Assembly: GCA_964383675.1 (NCBI GenBank)
Contig: CAYLHX010000017.1
Location: 1-30,474 of the forward strand
Source: CAYLHX01 sp964383675
Lineage (GTDB): Bacteria; Patescibacteriota; Gracilibacteria; UBA1369; LOWO2-01-FULL-3
Direction: 5' to 3'
Length of the DNA stretch: 30,474 bases
The notes under the pieces are model-generated. The model was not told where the DNA came from, ran no database searches, and saw only the letters and a list, made by a program, of their open reading frames with translations. The translations under genes and the position numbers were made by a program. Shown one piece after another: positions 7,677 to 16,971 of this stretch (position 1 is the stretch's first letter; every line of letters begins with the position of its first letter).

Positions 7677-9305
7677 CTAACTGAAAATGCGCAAAATATC
7701 GCTATATGTAACCGCCAAAATCAGAAGTAATATTAGAACATACCCAAGGGCATGGATATAAGATTCCCATTTCTGATTGACCCGTCTGCCGGTAACAAGC
7801 TCAATCAGAATAAAGAGTAGTCTACCCCCGTCCAAAGCCGGAAAAGGCAAGATATTAATCACAGCCAAACTCAAAGAAAGAATGGCCACAAAGCGCAACA
7901 CCGACATAAATCCTTCCTGTACAAATACATGGGTCATCTGAGCAATGCCCACCGGCCCGGCCACGCCTTCCGGAACCTCGCCGGAGCTAACAACACTACC
8001 TACAAACTGTCCAAACATCTGGGCGGTAAGCTTAGAGAGACGCCAGCTCTCACTGAAAGCCTTCCCCATGGCCACATGAAAGGGATATTTTTCATCATTA
8101 ATCTTCACCACCGAAGACAAAACATCAGCATTATAAAGGCTAATTTTCTGCTGATCTTCATAACTCATCAACTCCGACAAAAGCACTCCTATTTTACCGG
8201 TCTCATCCAATGTTACTTCCAAAAAGATCCTCTCACCATCACGTTCCACCAAATAAGCCAATGTTTCATTTGGATGTTCAGACACAAAACTCACAAGCTC
8301 CTGACTGTCACTGATATTCTTACCATTAACCGAAACCACTACGTCACCCTCGCGAAAACCGGCAGACTCAGCCGGCATACCGGGCAAAACCTGTGAGATA
8401 ACAACGCTTCTAGACCTGGACAGTTCCAAAATCACCGGCTCCTTCATGCCATCACGATAAACCTCATATTCCAAAAGTTCCTGCCCCCTGATAACTTCCT
8501 CATATTCACTTATGGAAAACACCTGCCGCCCGTTAATACTTATAACAACATCTCCCGAACGCAAACCGGCCTGATAACTAAGGCTTCCGGGATCCACCTC
8601 AAAAATCTTCACTCTCGGAAAAGCCACATAATCATAAAACTTTGCGCCAAATTCAGCTGAAGGATCAAAACGATCCAGTAATTGCTCCTCTAGAATCAAA
8701 TCCATACTGACCCCTTTTCGCATCACGGAAAGAGTGCCGGAAGGCTCCTCAAGAAACTCCGGAAAATCAAAACCGTCTACCGGCTGACCATCCAATTTAT
8801 AGATAACATCACCACCTTCAAGCCCCAGTTCGGAGGCAATGGTTTGAGGGGTAACTTCCTTAACCTTAACACCCTCTTCCAATTCAATAAGACCACTATT
8901 AACCGCCGGCAGAACGTCCTCGGGAACCAGCAACGGCTGCATACCGACCGTGAAACCCGCAACCAATAACACCCAGGCCAACAAAAAGTTCATCACTACA
9001 CCGGCCACAATCACCAAAACTCTCGCGCGCATCGGTTGTGCCACGAAGCTACGCTTCTTTTTGAGCATTTTTGAATCGGTGGCATCCTCCCCCATCATCC
9101 TTACAAAACCACCAAAAGGAATAGCGTTGATTGAATAAATCGTCTCACCTTTTTTCTTCCCCCAAAGCCTCGGAGGCAATCCGAAACCAAATTCCTCAAC
9201 TTTAATGCCGGCGCGCTTCGCCATCCAAAAATGGCCCAGCTCGTGTATTAAAATTAACAACGAGAAAATTAAAATGAATACGACAATTGTTAAAACAAGG
9301 TTCAT
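7677..9305 (-). CDS. rseP: RseP-type site-2 membrane metalloprotease with three PDZ domains
   Basis: This intramembrane zinc protease cuts transmembrane segments, classically of anti-sigma factors or leftover signal peptides. The zinc site HELGH is at residues 21-25 in the first membrane helix. The third ligand is Asp492 in NILPFPALDGGRLLF. It is 542 residues, about 90 longer than E. coli RseP. The extra length comes from three PDZ-like modules in the periplasmic loop instead of two, each with its own glycine-aspartate turn: GLEGGDVIYKLDG, GLRSGDVVISING and GFREGDVVVSVNG. The gene is the last of the pyrH-frr-rseP run, 28 bp after frr, and a hairpin terminator follows. Substrates cannot be told from the window. 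Confidence 0.95.
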   Translation of the reverse strand: MNLVLTIVVFILIFSLLILIHELGHFWMAKRAGIKVEEFGFGLPPRLWGKKKGETIYSINAIPFGGFVRMMGEDATDSKMLKKKRSFVAQPMRARVLVIVAGVVMNFLLAWVLLVAGFTVGMQPLLVPEDVLPAVNSGLIELEEGVKVKEVTPQTIASELGLEGGDVIYKLDGQPVDGFDFPEFLEEPSGTLSVMRKGVSMDLILEEQLLDRFDPSAEFGAKFYDYVAFPRVKIFEVDPGSLSYQAGLRSGDVVISINGRQVFSISEYEEVIRGQELLEYEVYRDGMKEPVILELSRSRSVVISQVLPGMPAESAGFREGDVVVSVNGKNISDSQELVSFVSEHPNETLAYLVERDGERIFLEVTLDETGKIGVLLSELMSYEDQQKISLYNADVLSSVVKINDEKYPFHVAMGKAFSESWRLSKLTAQMFGQFVGSVVSSGEVPEGVAGPVGIAQMTHVFVQEGFMSVLRFVAILSLSLAVINILPFPALDGGRLLFILIELVTGRRVNQKWESYIHALGYVLILLLILAVTYSDILRIFS

Positions 9306-9333
9306 AATTTAGGGAATGAGGGGATATAAATTT

Positions 9334-9900
9334 TTAAACGGTCATCACGTCCTTCTCTTTCATTTCGCTATGTTCGTCAATCTTCTTATTGGCATCATCA
9401 ACCTTCTCCTGCAACTTTTTATCCATCATGTGCAGATCATCCTCAGTCATCTCACCATCCGCTTTCATCTTTTTAAACTGATTATGTGCGTCCTGACGAG
9501 CATTGCGGACAGATATTCTCGCATCTTCCGCCAATTTTTTTACATGCTTGGTCAGTTCGGTACGCCTTTCCTCGGTTAGAGGCGGGATATTGATACGCAC
9601 GCAGTTCCCATCATTCACCGGATTAAGTCCGGTACCGATTCCCACAATAGCTTTTTCAATTGGAGCCAGCATGTGCTTATCCCACGGCTGAATCTGAATG
9701 GTTCGCGGATCGGGAATCGAAATATTGGCAACAGCTTTAATCGGCTGAGTCGCTCCATAAACATCTACCGGAATATTCTCCACTAAACTGGCATTGGCAC
9801 GCCCAACCTGCAATCTCTTATATTCTTCCTGCAAGTGCTGTATTACTTTATCAAATTCACTAACGGCTTTTTGTATTACTCCATCAAGTGGCATATTCAA
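9334..9900 (-). CDS. frr: Ribosome recycling factor
   Basis: RRF splits post-termination ribosomes together with EF-G. The 188 residues match the family's normal length. Characteristic stretches are LQVGRANASLVENIPVDVYG, ISIPDPRTIQIQPWDKHMLAPIEKAI, INIPPLTEERRTEL and the three-helix-bundle end KMKADGEMTEDDLHMMDKKLQ. It starts 5 bp after pyrH ends, as in many bacteria. A second ATG two codons later (MPLDGV) is an equally possible start, since neither has a Shine-Dalgarno sequence. Confidence 0.98.
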   Translation of the reverse strand: MNMPLDGVIQKAVSEFDKVIQHLQEEYKRLQVGRANASLVENIPVDVYGATQPIKAVANISIPDPRTIQIQPWDKHMLAPIEKAIVGIGTGLNPVNDGNCVRINIPPLTEERRTELTKHVKKLAEDARISVRNARQDAHNQFKKMKADGEMTEDDLHMMDKKLQEKVDDANKKIDEHSEMKEKDVMTV

Positions 9901-9905
9901 ATTTA

Positions 9906-10619
9906 TTAAGAAATAATTGTACCGATTTTACTTCCAAGCACGGCTTTTTCAATACTACCAGGCTTATTTAAATTAAAAACCAGCATTGGAATCTTACCTT
10001 CTTTACATAATGAGGCACAAGTTAAATCCATAACCCCCAAATTACTTTCAATAACTTCCTGATAGCTGAGTTTTTCAAATTTCTTGGCATCCTTATGCTT
10101 CATCGGATCCTTGTCATAGACATAGTCAACCTTTGTCGCTTTCAACAACACATCGCAATTCATCTCCAGCGCTCTAAGCGCGGCAGCTGAGTCCGTAGTA
10201 AAAAAAGTACTTCCGGTTCCACCGGCAAAGATCACCACCCTTCCTTGATCCAGGTGATGCTTTGATCTTTTAGGCAAGTATGTCTCCATGGCCTTCTCAC
10301 AAGGAAAGGCACTGACCGCTCGCACATCTACGCCAATGCTCTGCAAAGCCGCCTCAAAGGCCAAGGCATTCATACAAGTAGCCATCATCCCCATAGTATC
10401 CAAGACCAACCGATCCAATTTCAAGTCTTTTGTATCACGGAATCGCCAAATATTGCCGCCACCGATCACAATCCCCAGCTGACACCCCAACTTTTGAACC
10501 TTTTTAACCTCTTTGGCTAAGGCCATCAAAATGTCACCATCGATCCCACTCTCTTTATCGCCTTTAAAAACTTCCCCGGATAACTTCAAAAGTACCCGTT
10601 TATATTTTAGTTTTGCCAT
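9906..10619 (-). CDS. pyrH: Uridylate kinase (UMP kinase)
   Basis: PyrH phosphorylates UMP to UDP in pyrimidine nucleotide synthesis and works as a hexamer in the cytoplasm. The 237-residue protein belongs to the amino-acid kinase fold. It shows KRVLLKLSGEVF at the N-terminus, the glycine-rich IVIGGGNIWRF, the UMP-site region LDRLVLDTMGMMAT, and AGGTGSTFFTTDSAAALRALE. The C-terminal part KATKVDYVYDKDPMKHKDAK is also typical. The ATG lies 1 bp past the stop of the upstream 132-aa gene, so the two are almost certainly cotranscribed. frr follows after 5 bp. Confidence 0.98.
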   Translation of the reverse strand: MAKLKYKRVLLKLSGEVFKGDKESGIDGDILMALAKEVKKVQKLGCQLGIVIGGGNIWRFRDTKDLKLDRLVLDTMGMMATCMNALAFEAALQSIGVDVRAVSAFPCEKAMETYLPKRSKHHLDQGRVVIFAGGTGSTFFTTDSAAALRALEMNCDVLLKATKVDYVYDKDPMKHKDAKKFEKLSYQEVIESNLGVMDLTCASLCKEGKIPMLVFNLNKPGSIEKAVLGSKIGTIIS

Positions 10620-10620
10620 C

Positions 10621-11019
10621 TTATGTTTTTAAAATTATCCAAGTAAATACAATTCCCAAAACAATACCCACTAAAAAGATCAGCGGCATTTTTTTATCCT
10701 GCTTCTCCTCATGAGCATTGGCCAAATCAGTTAAAAGGTCGGTGCTTATAACTACATCCTGATCCACATGCTTCTCAATCACATCTTCATAGGCATGCGT
10801 GGCGATCAGGTTAACAAACTTATCAAATTTCACCTTTACCTTATCGCTGGCCTTACTGGCAGTAACGTCAAGCTCGCTTAAAGCGGCGACCTCGACATTG
10901 CCGAAGGACTCCTTCTTCTCAAATTCATCGTCGTCATCAATATCGTCAATACGAAACTCCGGCATCGAATCCTCTTTTTCTCTTCTTAGATCAATGGTTC
11001 CTTCGTCGTCGTTAGACAT
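10621..11019 (-). CDS. Hypothetical tail-anchored membrane protein
   Basis: The 132-residue protein is of no family I recognise. The first 45 residues are strongly charged (acidic with scattered Arg/Lys, e.g. DDIDDDDEFEKKE). A middle helical part follows (about 50-105). It ends in one C-terminal membrane helix (about 111-130, MPLIFLVGIVLGIVFTWII) with only LKT after it. That is the layout of a tail-anchored protein with its domain in the cytoplasm. It directly precedes pyrH with a 1-bp gap. In many bacteria tsf or rpsB occupies this spot, but nothing here resembles either. Confidence 0.75.
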   Translation of the reverse strand: MSNDDEGTIDLRREKEDSMPEFRIDDIDDDDEFEKKESFGNVEVAALSELDVTASKASDKVKVKFDKFVNLIATHAYEDVIEKHVDQDVVISTDLLTDLANAHEEKQDKKMPLIFLVGIVLGIVFTWIILKT

Positions 11020-11038
11020 ATTATGAACTTAGATTTTA

Positions 11039-11054
11039 CTACTCCAGAGAGTAG
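11039..11054 (-). other. Small hairpin between giant gene and 132-aa gene
   Basis: CTACTC and GAGTAG form a perfect 6-bp stem with a 4-nt loop, 7 bp past the stop of the giant gene and 20 bp before the next ATG. No T-run follows on the minus strand, so it is a poor terminator. It could attenuate read-through or protect a 3' end. Confidence 0.35.
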
Positions 11055-11061
11055 CATATTC

Positions 11062-14000
11062 TTAGTTCCGAAACAATAAGCTAGTTACATTACTAACGAT
11101 ATTTCTCTGCGGATCAAAAGCGAAGACCAAAACTTCATGTTCACCAACATCCAAGCCGGGTAAACCGGCAATTGTCGAAAATCTTGGAACTTCAACTTCA
11201 AACTCGCCCTGTGAAGCGTCGGCCACCACGACAGAAGAGAGAATCACACTCTTCCAGGCGACAAAGATTACTGTTCCGGGCTCAGCCACACCGGTTAGCA
11301 GATAGGGGTGTTCCACAATCTCTTTGCTCTGGGCACTCTCAGCAAGATCCACGCTGCCGGACGAAGCCATCAATACGGAATTAAACAAGAATTTCGTTGC
11401 GGAAGTTGAGAACTCATCAGGTGTCGGCATCAGTCCGTCAGGATCACCGATCGCCACGCCCTCAGGTGTTGGCATTAGCCCGTCGGGATCACCAATCGCT
11501 ACGCCCTCAGGTGTCGGCATTAATCCATCAGGATCACCAATCGCTACGCCCTCAGGTGTTGGCATTAACCCGTCAGGATCACCGATTGCCACCTTCTCTC
11601 TTACCAAATTGATTTCGGGCATTTTGATTCCAGCTTCAAAATCCAAAACAGTATACGTATAACCATCACCCAAATTTCCTTCATCATCTTTTGGAACTAT
11701 CAAATATTTACCAACCTCCAGCTCTCGTTCTGCTAAACCGGCGTCTTTTCCTTCACCATCATTTTCGGTTTCGCCCAAATAAATTTGCTTACCTGGCTCA
11801 TCCAAATCAATGGCGTAATGCCTAACTTTATTTTCCGGCTTACCAACACTCTTCAAAACCAACAGCCCGCCACCTGAAACCTCTTCATTTTCAACCTCTT
11901 CCTGCGCAACCAAGGCTTTTGGTAAAACAGGAGCAACAGATCTCGGTTTTTCCGGAACCACCACCTTGGCATAAGGATCCATACCAAAGGACAACTTATC
12001 TACCAAGGCCCAGTCACCTTCAACTTGTTTTTCAAAGAGTGGCAGATCATAGGCCAATTGAAACTTCTCTCCCACACGATTCTCATCAAAATCCGGATTC
12101 TTGGTCAAAACTTCATTGGTCAAATCTTCAAGCAAACGATCGATATCCTCTTTGCTTTCAATCTCAATATATTCACCGGGAGCCAATCTCACCTTCAAGC
12201 TCTCCCCCTCGGCCTGAGCGTCAGACAAGCCTTTAGTCAAAGACTTTTCCATCAAAGATTCCGTCGCATCCTTAACTTCACGCTGATCATCCTCAGACAA
12301 ACTGGAGAAATCTTTAGTTAAAAGCTGTTCAACCTTTTTGGCCTCTTCGGTAGTGACACGTTTAACATCAGGCACATCAGTGCTGGCCTCAAAAGTTTTT
12401 AGGGCCACTTCAACATCCACATTTGAAAGTTCTTTAGGTTGCGTAACGGTTTCCACAACCTCCTCCACATTATCTGTAACCACATTGGCCGCCTCTGTTA
12501 AGACCTGCGTTTCCTCAGCAATTTGCTCTTCGCTCACCGGCTCGTCCTCCACAACTTCATCTTCTGTTTCAACCTCCTGCTCATCAGGTTCCTCTTGATC
12601 CGGCTCACTAACTTGAGTTGGTTGAGTAGTGGTTGTCGGCGTTGATGTGACCAAACCGGTACTGGTAGAACCACCACTGCCACCTGAAGACGTAGAAGCC
12701 GTTTCGGTAGTTGTGGTTGTCTCTTCTTCCTCTGCCGGCGGATTACAAACCTCATCGGCAGGTGCATAATCATCAAGAGCGCTGCTCAAATAAGAAACCC
12801 ACCATTCATTATCTATAGCACAAGTAACATCGGTAAAAGTATTGTACCCACCCTCGGAAGTATCTGAGAAGTTGGCGAAGAGCCCCTCTAATAAGTCACT
12901 CGGAGCAATCTCATCAAAATAAATTCCGACATGATCCGTATTGTTAATTACATTTTCCTGGCCTGAATCGGCGGAACCGATTGAAAAATTTGATACAAGA
13001 TTTGTGGGGCCTTCTATGCCGACAAAAACCTCTGGAATGTTGGCTGTATCCGCCGTACCGTTAGGCTCAAGTGTAGTCCCATCAGACAATACACCAAGAT
13101 AGTTATTTTTAATAAATCCATTCAGCCAATCCTGACCAGCTCCACCAAAGCCTTCCAAACTAAGAACCGCAATACCGACACCTTCATTACCGGCAATCAC
13201 ATTGCTTTCCGCATCAATATCTCCACCAATTTGAGGATCTTCAACAGTGTCACCAAATCCATCAGCCAGAAGGATACCGGTACCGTTAAATCCACTAGCA
13301 TCATTACCAAAATCATATGTTGCACTTCCTACCTGATTTCCCAAAGCATTAAGGCCAGTTGCATCAAGACCGATTTTATTACCAGCAATCACCAAACCCC
13401 CATCGCTAGCAACTACCGCGATACCTTGACCATAGTTACCAGAAATCACATTCCCTTCGGCCTCATCATCAACACTATCACCATCAGTTCCGATACGTAC
13501 ATTTCCACCGGACACAAAAATCCCACCATAATTCAAAGCACTAGAAGCTTCACTCGAACCGTTTCCTATCGCCGCTGCTCCGTCAATATCCGTACCGATG
13601 TAATTTCCTTCAATATTCACTTCACCGGACCCAATATATATAGCAGACCTGTTATTACCGGAAATAACGTTACCGGCATTAGCATCACCGATATGAATAG
13701 CCAAATCACCAGTCCCCTCTCCAATTCTAATACCGGCATCATTGCCAACGGGAGTATCCCCATGAAGATTCAGCCCGATAATATTATTGAGTATGTAAGC
13801 AACAAGAGTCCCCGTACCATTAATGTCACCGGCCACAGAGATACCGGCAGCATCCTCAGCCGCATTACCACTTATAATATTTCCTTCAGCATCACCAGTA
13901 CCACCTATGTAATAAGTTCCAGCGGCACTAAGGTAAATTGCATCCCCAGCCGAACTAAAAGCACTATTCCCGTCATTGCCGATATAATTGTTGATAATAT

Positions 14001-16851
14001 TTACAACGGCTGAGTCGCCCAAGTTACTTACGTAAATAGCTCTACCGTTAGAATTGGCAAAAATATTTCTGCGTGAACTATCGGTCACACCACTACCGGT
14101 ATCTTCTCCTTGACCAATATTGACAGTTGTTAAAGCCAAGGTGCCGGTGGAACCTGTAGATATAGCTACACAATCACCCTCCTGAGCTGTTGTTACCGAA
14201 TCGGTATCAAATGCCGTAGCGGATCCGGATCTAACCAAACCGAAAACATTACCATAAACTGAAAGCGACGTAACCGCATCAGGGCTCACCTGCATACAGC
14301 CGATTCCCCAATCGGCCACCACATTACCCTCGGCTATATCCCCGGTAAGATCGCTCCCCAACTCATTATCACCACCTACAGTAATATCACCTGAATCAAA
14401 TCTGAAAGCATCGACAGCAATAGCCAGACCGGTTGTTGTCTGATCATCAATCCCCACAGAAAGCCTGTTTCCCTGAATCGTAACAGGGGTGGAATTACTA
14501 AACAAAGTCCCTATTTCTATACCTGTCCCCAATCCATATAAGCTTTCATTCACCGCCGCCACCACATTGGATAAAGCTGCAGTGGCACCACCAATCACGG
14601 CAGAAGTTACGGCCACACCATCAACTTTAATACCAAAATCAACATTCCCACCATAAGTAGGATCCGTTGAAGCAGTCAACTTGTCAGCGTTAATACCAAC
14701 GGCATTACCTTCGATAGTTACATCTCCACTCTCCACCAAGATTCCACCGTTAGTCTGATTATCAACCACATTATCCTTAATTGTTACAGTACCACCATCA
14801 GCCACATACACTCCAATACTACTATCTCCACTTGGGAAGGCAGTACCGTTTCCATTGGGAGTACTGCCATCGCTATCCACTCCCACATAGTTACACTGAA
14901 CCGTAACAGGAACGGCATTGAGGCCAACTTCATAGATATAAACGCCACTATTATCATTACCGCCAATTATATTACGATCATTCGAAGCTGTCGTGGTTGC
15001 AGTATAATCCGTAGCAAGGGAAGCGGTACAATCATCTCCTCCAATCATCACAGTGGATAGCTGTGCGTCACTCATAGACACTCCGACTTGCACACCGTAT
15101 TGCGTATTATCTTCAATCAAATTTCCGGCAACAGTCAAATCTTCAACGCCACCCGTAATCTTAACTCCGGCAAACCCGCTATTGGAAATATAGTTACCCT
15201 CTGTCGCATCATTACTGGCATCCCCATCAGTTCCGATCACAACATCCAAATAACCACTTTCAACATTTATACCATAACCGCTGTTACCGAAGTTCTGAGT
15301 GGCATTTGCGCCAATATAGTTTCCTTGAATCTTTAAATCATTTGCCGACAAGGAATAGTTTTCAACAATATCAATACCGTCAACAGTATTCCCGCCTATA
15401 TAGTTCCCATAGCCGGTAACACCAGATCCGATCGTGATATCTTCAAGTGTAGTGGAATCAACATTGATTCCGTCACCTCCATTGCCTAAACCAGAAAACT
15501 GACCGGCGGCAACACCAATCCAATTACCGAAGATACTGGCGGAATTTGGGAATTGGTAATTAGTTCCGGTTATATATATACCATGACCGCTGTTACCTGC
15601 AATTGTATTACCATCTCCCGCTCCGCTATCACCACCAACAGTAAAAGAATCGGAGGTCATTTCAATCCCATCGCCGCTATTCCCCAACGCCGCATCTAAA
15701 GCCGCATTTAATCCAATTATATTCCCCTGCACCAAACTCACCAATCCACCTTGGATCAATACTCCGTCACCGGTGTTGCCGGATATCAGATTATCAATGA
15801 TAGTCCAATCCACTTGTGGAGCGGAGGTAGAGTCCGCATATATACCGGCAGGAGTTGAAGCGGAAGTTCCATTGGGTAGAGCGGAAGATCCGGTCACGTC
15901 AGTACCGACATAGTTATTTTGAATTGTGATGTCATTACCGGAAGTTATTGCAGAAAAAACCACTCTCACACCATTTACTTCATTTCCCGAAATAATATTT
16001 CTGTCGGATAAAAGCGGACCGCCAATCAAAACTCCTTCCTGTCCACCATTTTCACCATTGATTGTTCCGGCTTGAAGCTCAATACCTGAACCGATATTCC
16101 CCAAATCCACCGTACCCGTATAATCCGTACCAATTTTATTACCGGAGATAATGGTATCGGTTGTGCCACTACCATTGCCGATATAAACACCACCACTGTT
16201 TGAACTGATAACATTATCGCTAATTACTGCATCAGCGGCAGTATTAACCACCACTCCCGTATAGTCGTTGCCGTTTGAGGTCGTACCGTCAGCTTCCACA
16301 CCTATGTAGTTACCATCAATAGTCACATTATCACCGGCAACATCAACACCGTTACCGGCATAATTTATTATACTCATTCCTTGCAAAGTCACATTATCAC
16401 CGTAGAGCTTCAACAAGGAATAGCCGCTACTGCCACCCCCCAAAGCCCCACCATCCAAAGTCACTCCCAACTGATCCCCGATACCGGGCGTCGCGGTGGT
16501 ACCATCAATAGTGAGATTGGAAGCGGTAACTTGATAAGCCTCAGTATCCACACTATTTGTGTTAATTATATTTCTGGTACCATCAAACGCGATCGTAAAG
16601 GTGTTAAGACCGGGGGCGCCGGACTCAAGATAATTTGCCTGCTCAACAGCCGACCTAAAACTACAATCGGCAGAACTGGAGGGCGCTCCCATTGATAAGT
16701 AGTTACACTCCAAATCGGTATTATCAAAGTCTCCGCTATCGCTATCACTACCCACTGTAAAAGTATAAACAGCGGCAAAAGAGTTTTGAGTCAAAAGTAC
16801 AAAAATACCAATAAAGGATATAAAACGTTTAAATTTTGGTAGCGTCTTCAT
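11062..16851 (-). CDS. Giant secreted right-handed beta-helix surface protein (1929 aa)
   Basis: The protein starts with a signal peptide (MKTLPKFKRFISFIGIFVLLTQNSFA, cleavage near residue 27). A CSLREA-like motif comes next (CSFRSAVEQAN, about residues 63-73), which often caps beta-helix surface proteins. From about residue 80 to 1370 it consists of degenerate parallel beta-helix turns with phrases such as GNTIAGNSGHGIYI, VISGNYGQGIAV and IQGNYIG. A Thr/Ser/Glu linker lies at about 1375-1450, then a charged helical segment (1450-1640) and a beta-rich segment. Four identical 15-residue repeats are at about 1752-1812, and a C-terminal Ig-like module ends the protein (HPYLLTGVAEPGTVIFVAWK, FEVEVPRFSTI). 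No sortase motif or C-terminal membrane helix is seen, so the mode of attachment is unclear. The helix could bind or cleave polysaccharide, or be an adhesin. No catalytic residues can be assigned. Confidence 0.9.
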   Translation of the reverse strand: MKTLPKFKRFISFIGIFVLLTQNSFAAVYTFTVGSDSDSGDFDNTDLECNYLSMGAPSSSADCSFRSAVEQANYLESGAPGLNTFTIAFDGTRNIINTNSVDTEAYQVTASNLTIDGTTATPGIGDQLGVTLDGGALGGGSSGYSLLKLYGDNVTLQGMSIINYAGNGVDVAGDNVTIDGNYIGVEADGTTSNGNDYTGVVVNTAADAVISDNVISSNSGGVYIGNGSGTTDTIISGNKIGTDYTGTVDLGNIGSGIELQAGTINGENGGQEGVLIGGPLLSDRNIISGNEVNGVRVVFSAITSGNDITIQNNYVGTDVTGSSALPNGTSASTPAGIYADSTSAPQVDWTIIDNLISGNTGDGVLIQGGLVSLVQGNIIGLNAALDAALGNSGDGIEMTSDSFTVGGDSGAGDGNTIAGNSGHGIYITGTNYQFPNSASIFGNWIGVAAGQFSGLGNGGDGINVDSTTLEDITIGSGVTGYGNYIGGNTVDGIDIVENYSLSANDLKIQGNYIGANATQNFGNSGYGINVESGYLDVVIGTDGDASNDATEGNYISNSGFAGVKITGGVEDLTVAGNLIEDNTQYGVQVGVSMSDAQLSTVMIGGDDCTASLATDYTATTTASNDRNIIGGNDNSGVYIYEVGLNAVPVTVQCNYVGVDSDGSTPNGNGTAFPSGDSSIGVYVADGGTVTIKDNVVDNQTNGGILVESGDVTIEGNAVGINADKLTASTDPTYGGNVDFGIKVDGVAVTSAVIGGATAALSNVVAAVNESLYGLGTGIEIGTLFSNSTPVTIQGNRLSVGIDDQTTTGLAIAVDAFRFDSGDITVGGDNELGSDLTGDIAEGNVVADWGIGCMQVSPDAVTSLSVYGNVFGLVRSGSATAFDTDSVTTAQEGDCVAISTGSTGTLALTTVNIGQGEDTGSGVTDSSRRNIFANSNGRAIYVSNLGDSAVVNIINNYIGNDGNSAFSSAGDAIYLSAAGTYYIGGTGDAEGNIISGNAAEDAAGISVAGDINGTGTLVAYILNNIIGLNLHGDTPVGNDAGIRIGEGTGDLAIHIGDANAGNVISGNNRSAIYIGSGEVNIEGNYIGTDIDGAAAIGNGSSEASSALNYGGIFVSGGNVRIGTDGDSVDDEAEGNVISGNYGQGIAVVASDGGLVIAGNKIGLDATGLNALGNQVGSATYDFGNDASGFNGTGILLADGFGDTVEDPQIGGDIDAESNVIAGNEGVGIAVLSLEGFGGAGQDWLNGFIKNNYLGVLSDGTTLEPNGTADTANIPEVFVGIEGPTNLVSNFSIGSADSGQENVINNTDHVGIYFDEIAPSDLLEGLFANFSDTSEGGYNTFTDVTCAIDNEWWVSYLSSALDDYAPADEVCNPPAEEEETTTTTETASTSSGGSGGSTSTGLVTSTPTTTTQPTQVSEPDQEEPDEQEVETEDEVVEDEPVSEEQIAEETQVLTEAANVVTDNVEEVVETVTQPKELSNVDVEVALKTFEASTDVPDVKRVTTEEAKKVEQLLTKDFSSLSEDDQREVKDATESLMEKSLTKGLSDAQAEGESLKVRLAPGEYIEIESKEDIDRLLEDLTNEVLTKNPDFDENRVGEKFQLAYDLPLFEKQVEGDWALVDKLSFGMDPYAKVVVPEKPRSVAPVLPKALVAQEEVENEEVSGGGLLVLKSVGKPENKVRHYAIDLDEPGKQIYLGETENDGEGKDAGLAERELEVGKYLIVPKDDEGNLGDGYTYTVLDFEAGIKMPEINLVREKVAIGDPDGLMPTPEGVAIGDPDGLMPTPEGVAIGDPDGLMPTPEGVAIGDPDGLMPTPDEFSTSATKFLFNSVLMASSGSVDLAESAQSKEIVEHPYLLTGVAEPGTVIFVAWKSVILSSVVVADASQGEFEVEVPRFSTIAGLPGLDVGEHEVLVFAFDPQRNIVSNVTSLLFRN
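11417..11596 (-). repeat. Four tandem 45-bp units encoding a 15-residue repeat
   Basis: Four back-to-back 45-bp units begin at 11417, 11462, 11507 and 11552. They encode VAIGDPDGLMPTPEG, with the end of the last unit in protein order changing to PTPDEF. The units differ in DNA but not in protein: units 2 and 3 differ at five sites, all synonymous. Confidence 0.93.
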
Positions 16852-16880
16852 TTTTGTTTTTATTTTAAAGTTATTAGATA

Positions 16881-16908
16881 ATTATAACACATATTTGGTA
16901 AATTTCAA
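16881..16908 (-). promoter_or_regulatory. Promoter of the giant beta-helix gene
   Basis: On the minus strand, TTGAAA (16903-16908) is 16 bp from TATAAT (16881-16886). A TGt before the -10 box makes it an extended -10. It lies just past the groL terminator, so the giant gene has its own start. The leader would be about 20-25 nt and has no Shine-Dalgarno sequence. Confidence 0.65.
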
Positions 16909-16913
16909 ACACC

Positions 16914-16941
16914 AAAAAGAGGGCTTTGAAAGGCCCTCTTT
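16914..16941 (-). terminator. Intrinsic terminator of groS-groL
   Basis: On the minus strand AAAGAGGGC pairs perfectly with GCCCTCTTT (9 bp, 8-nt loop) and is followed by two more T residues. It lies 30 bp after the groL stop. Confidence 0.85.
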
Positions 16942-16971
16942 AGCAACTAAAGTACTCGCTTTTTCATCACT

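Noticed and set aside
11417..11596. Possible CRISPR array
   Set aside because: The units are contiguous with no spacers, in frame, and encode protein repeats.
13231..14013. 260-codon open frame antisense to the giant beta-helix gene
   Set aside because: It arises from the Ile/Asn/Thr-rich antisense of a repetitive gene and has no domain or signal.
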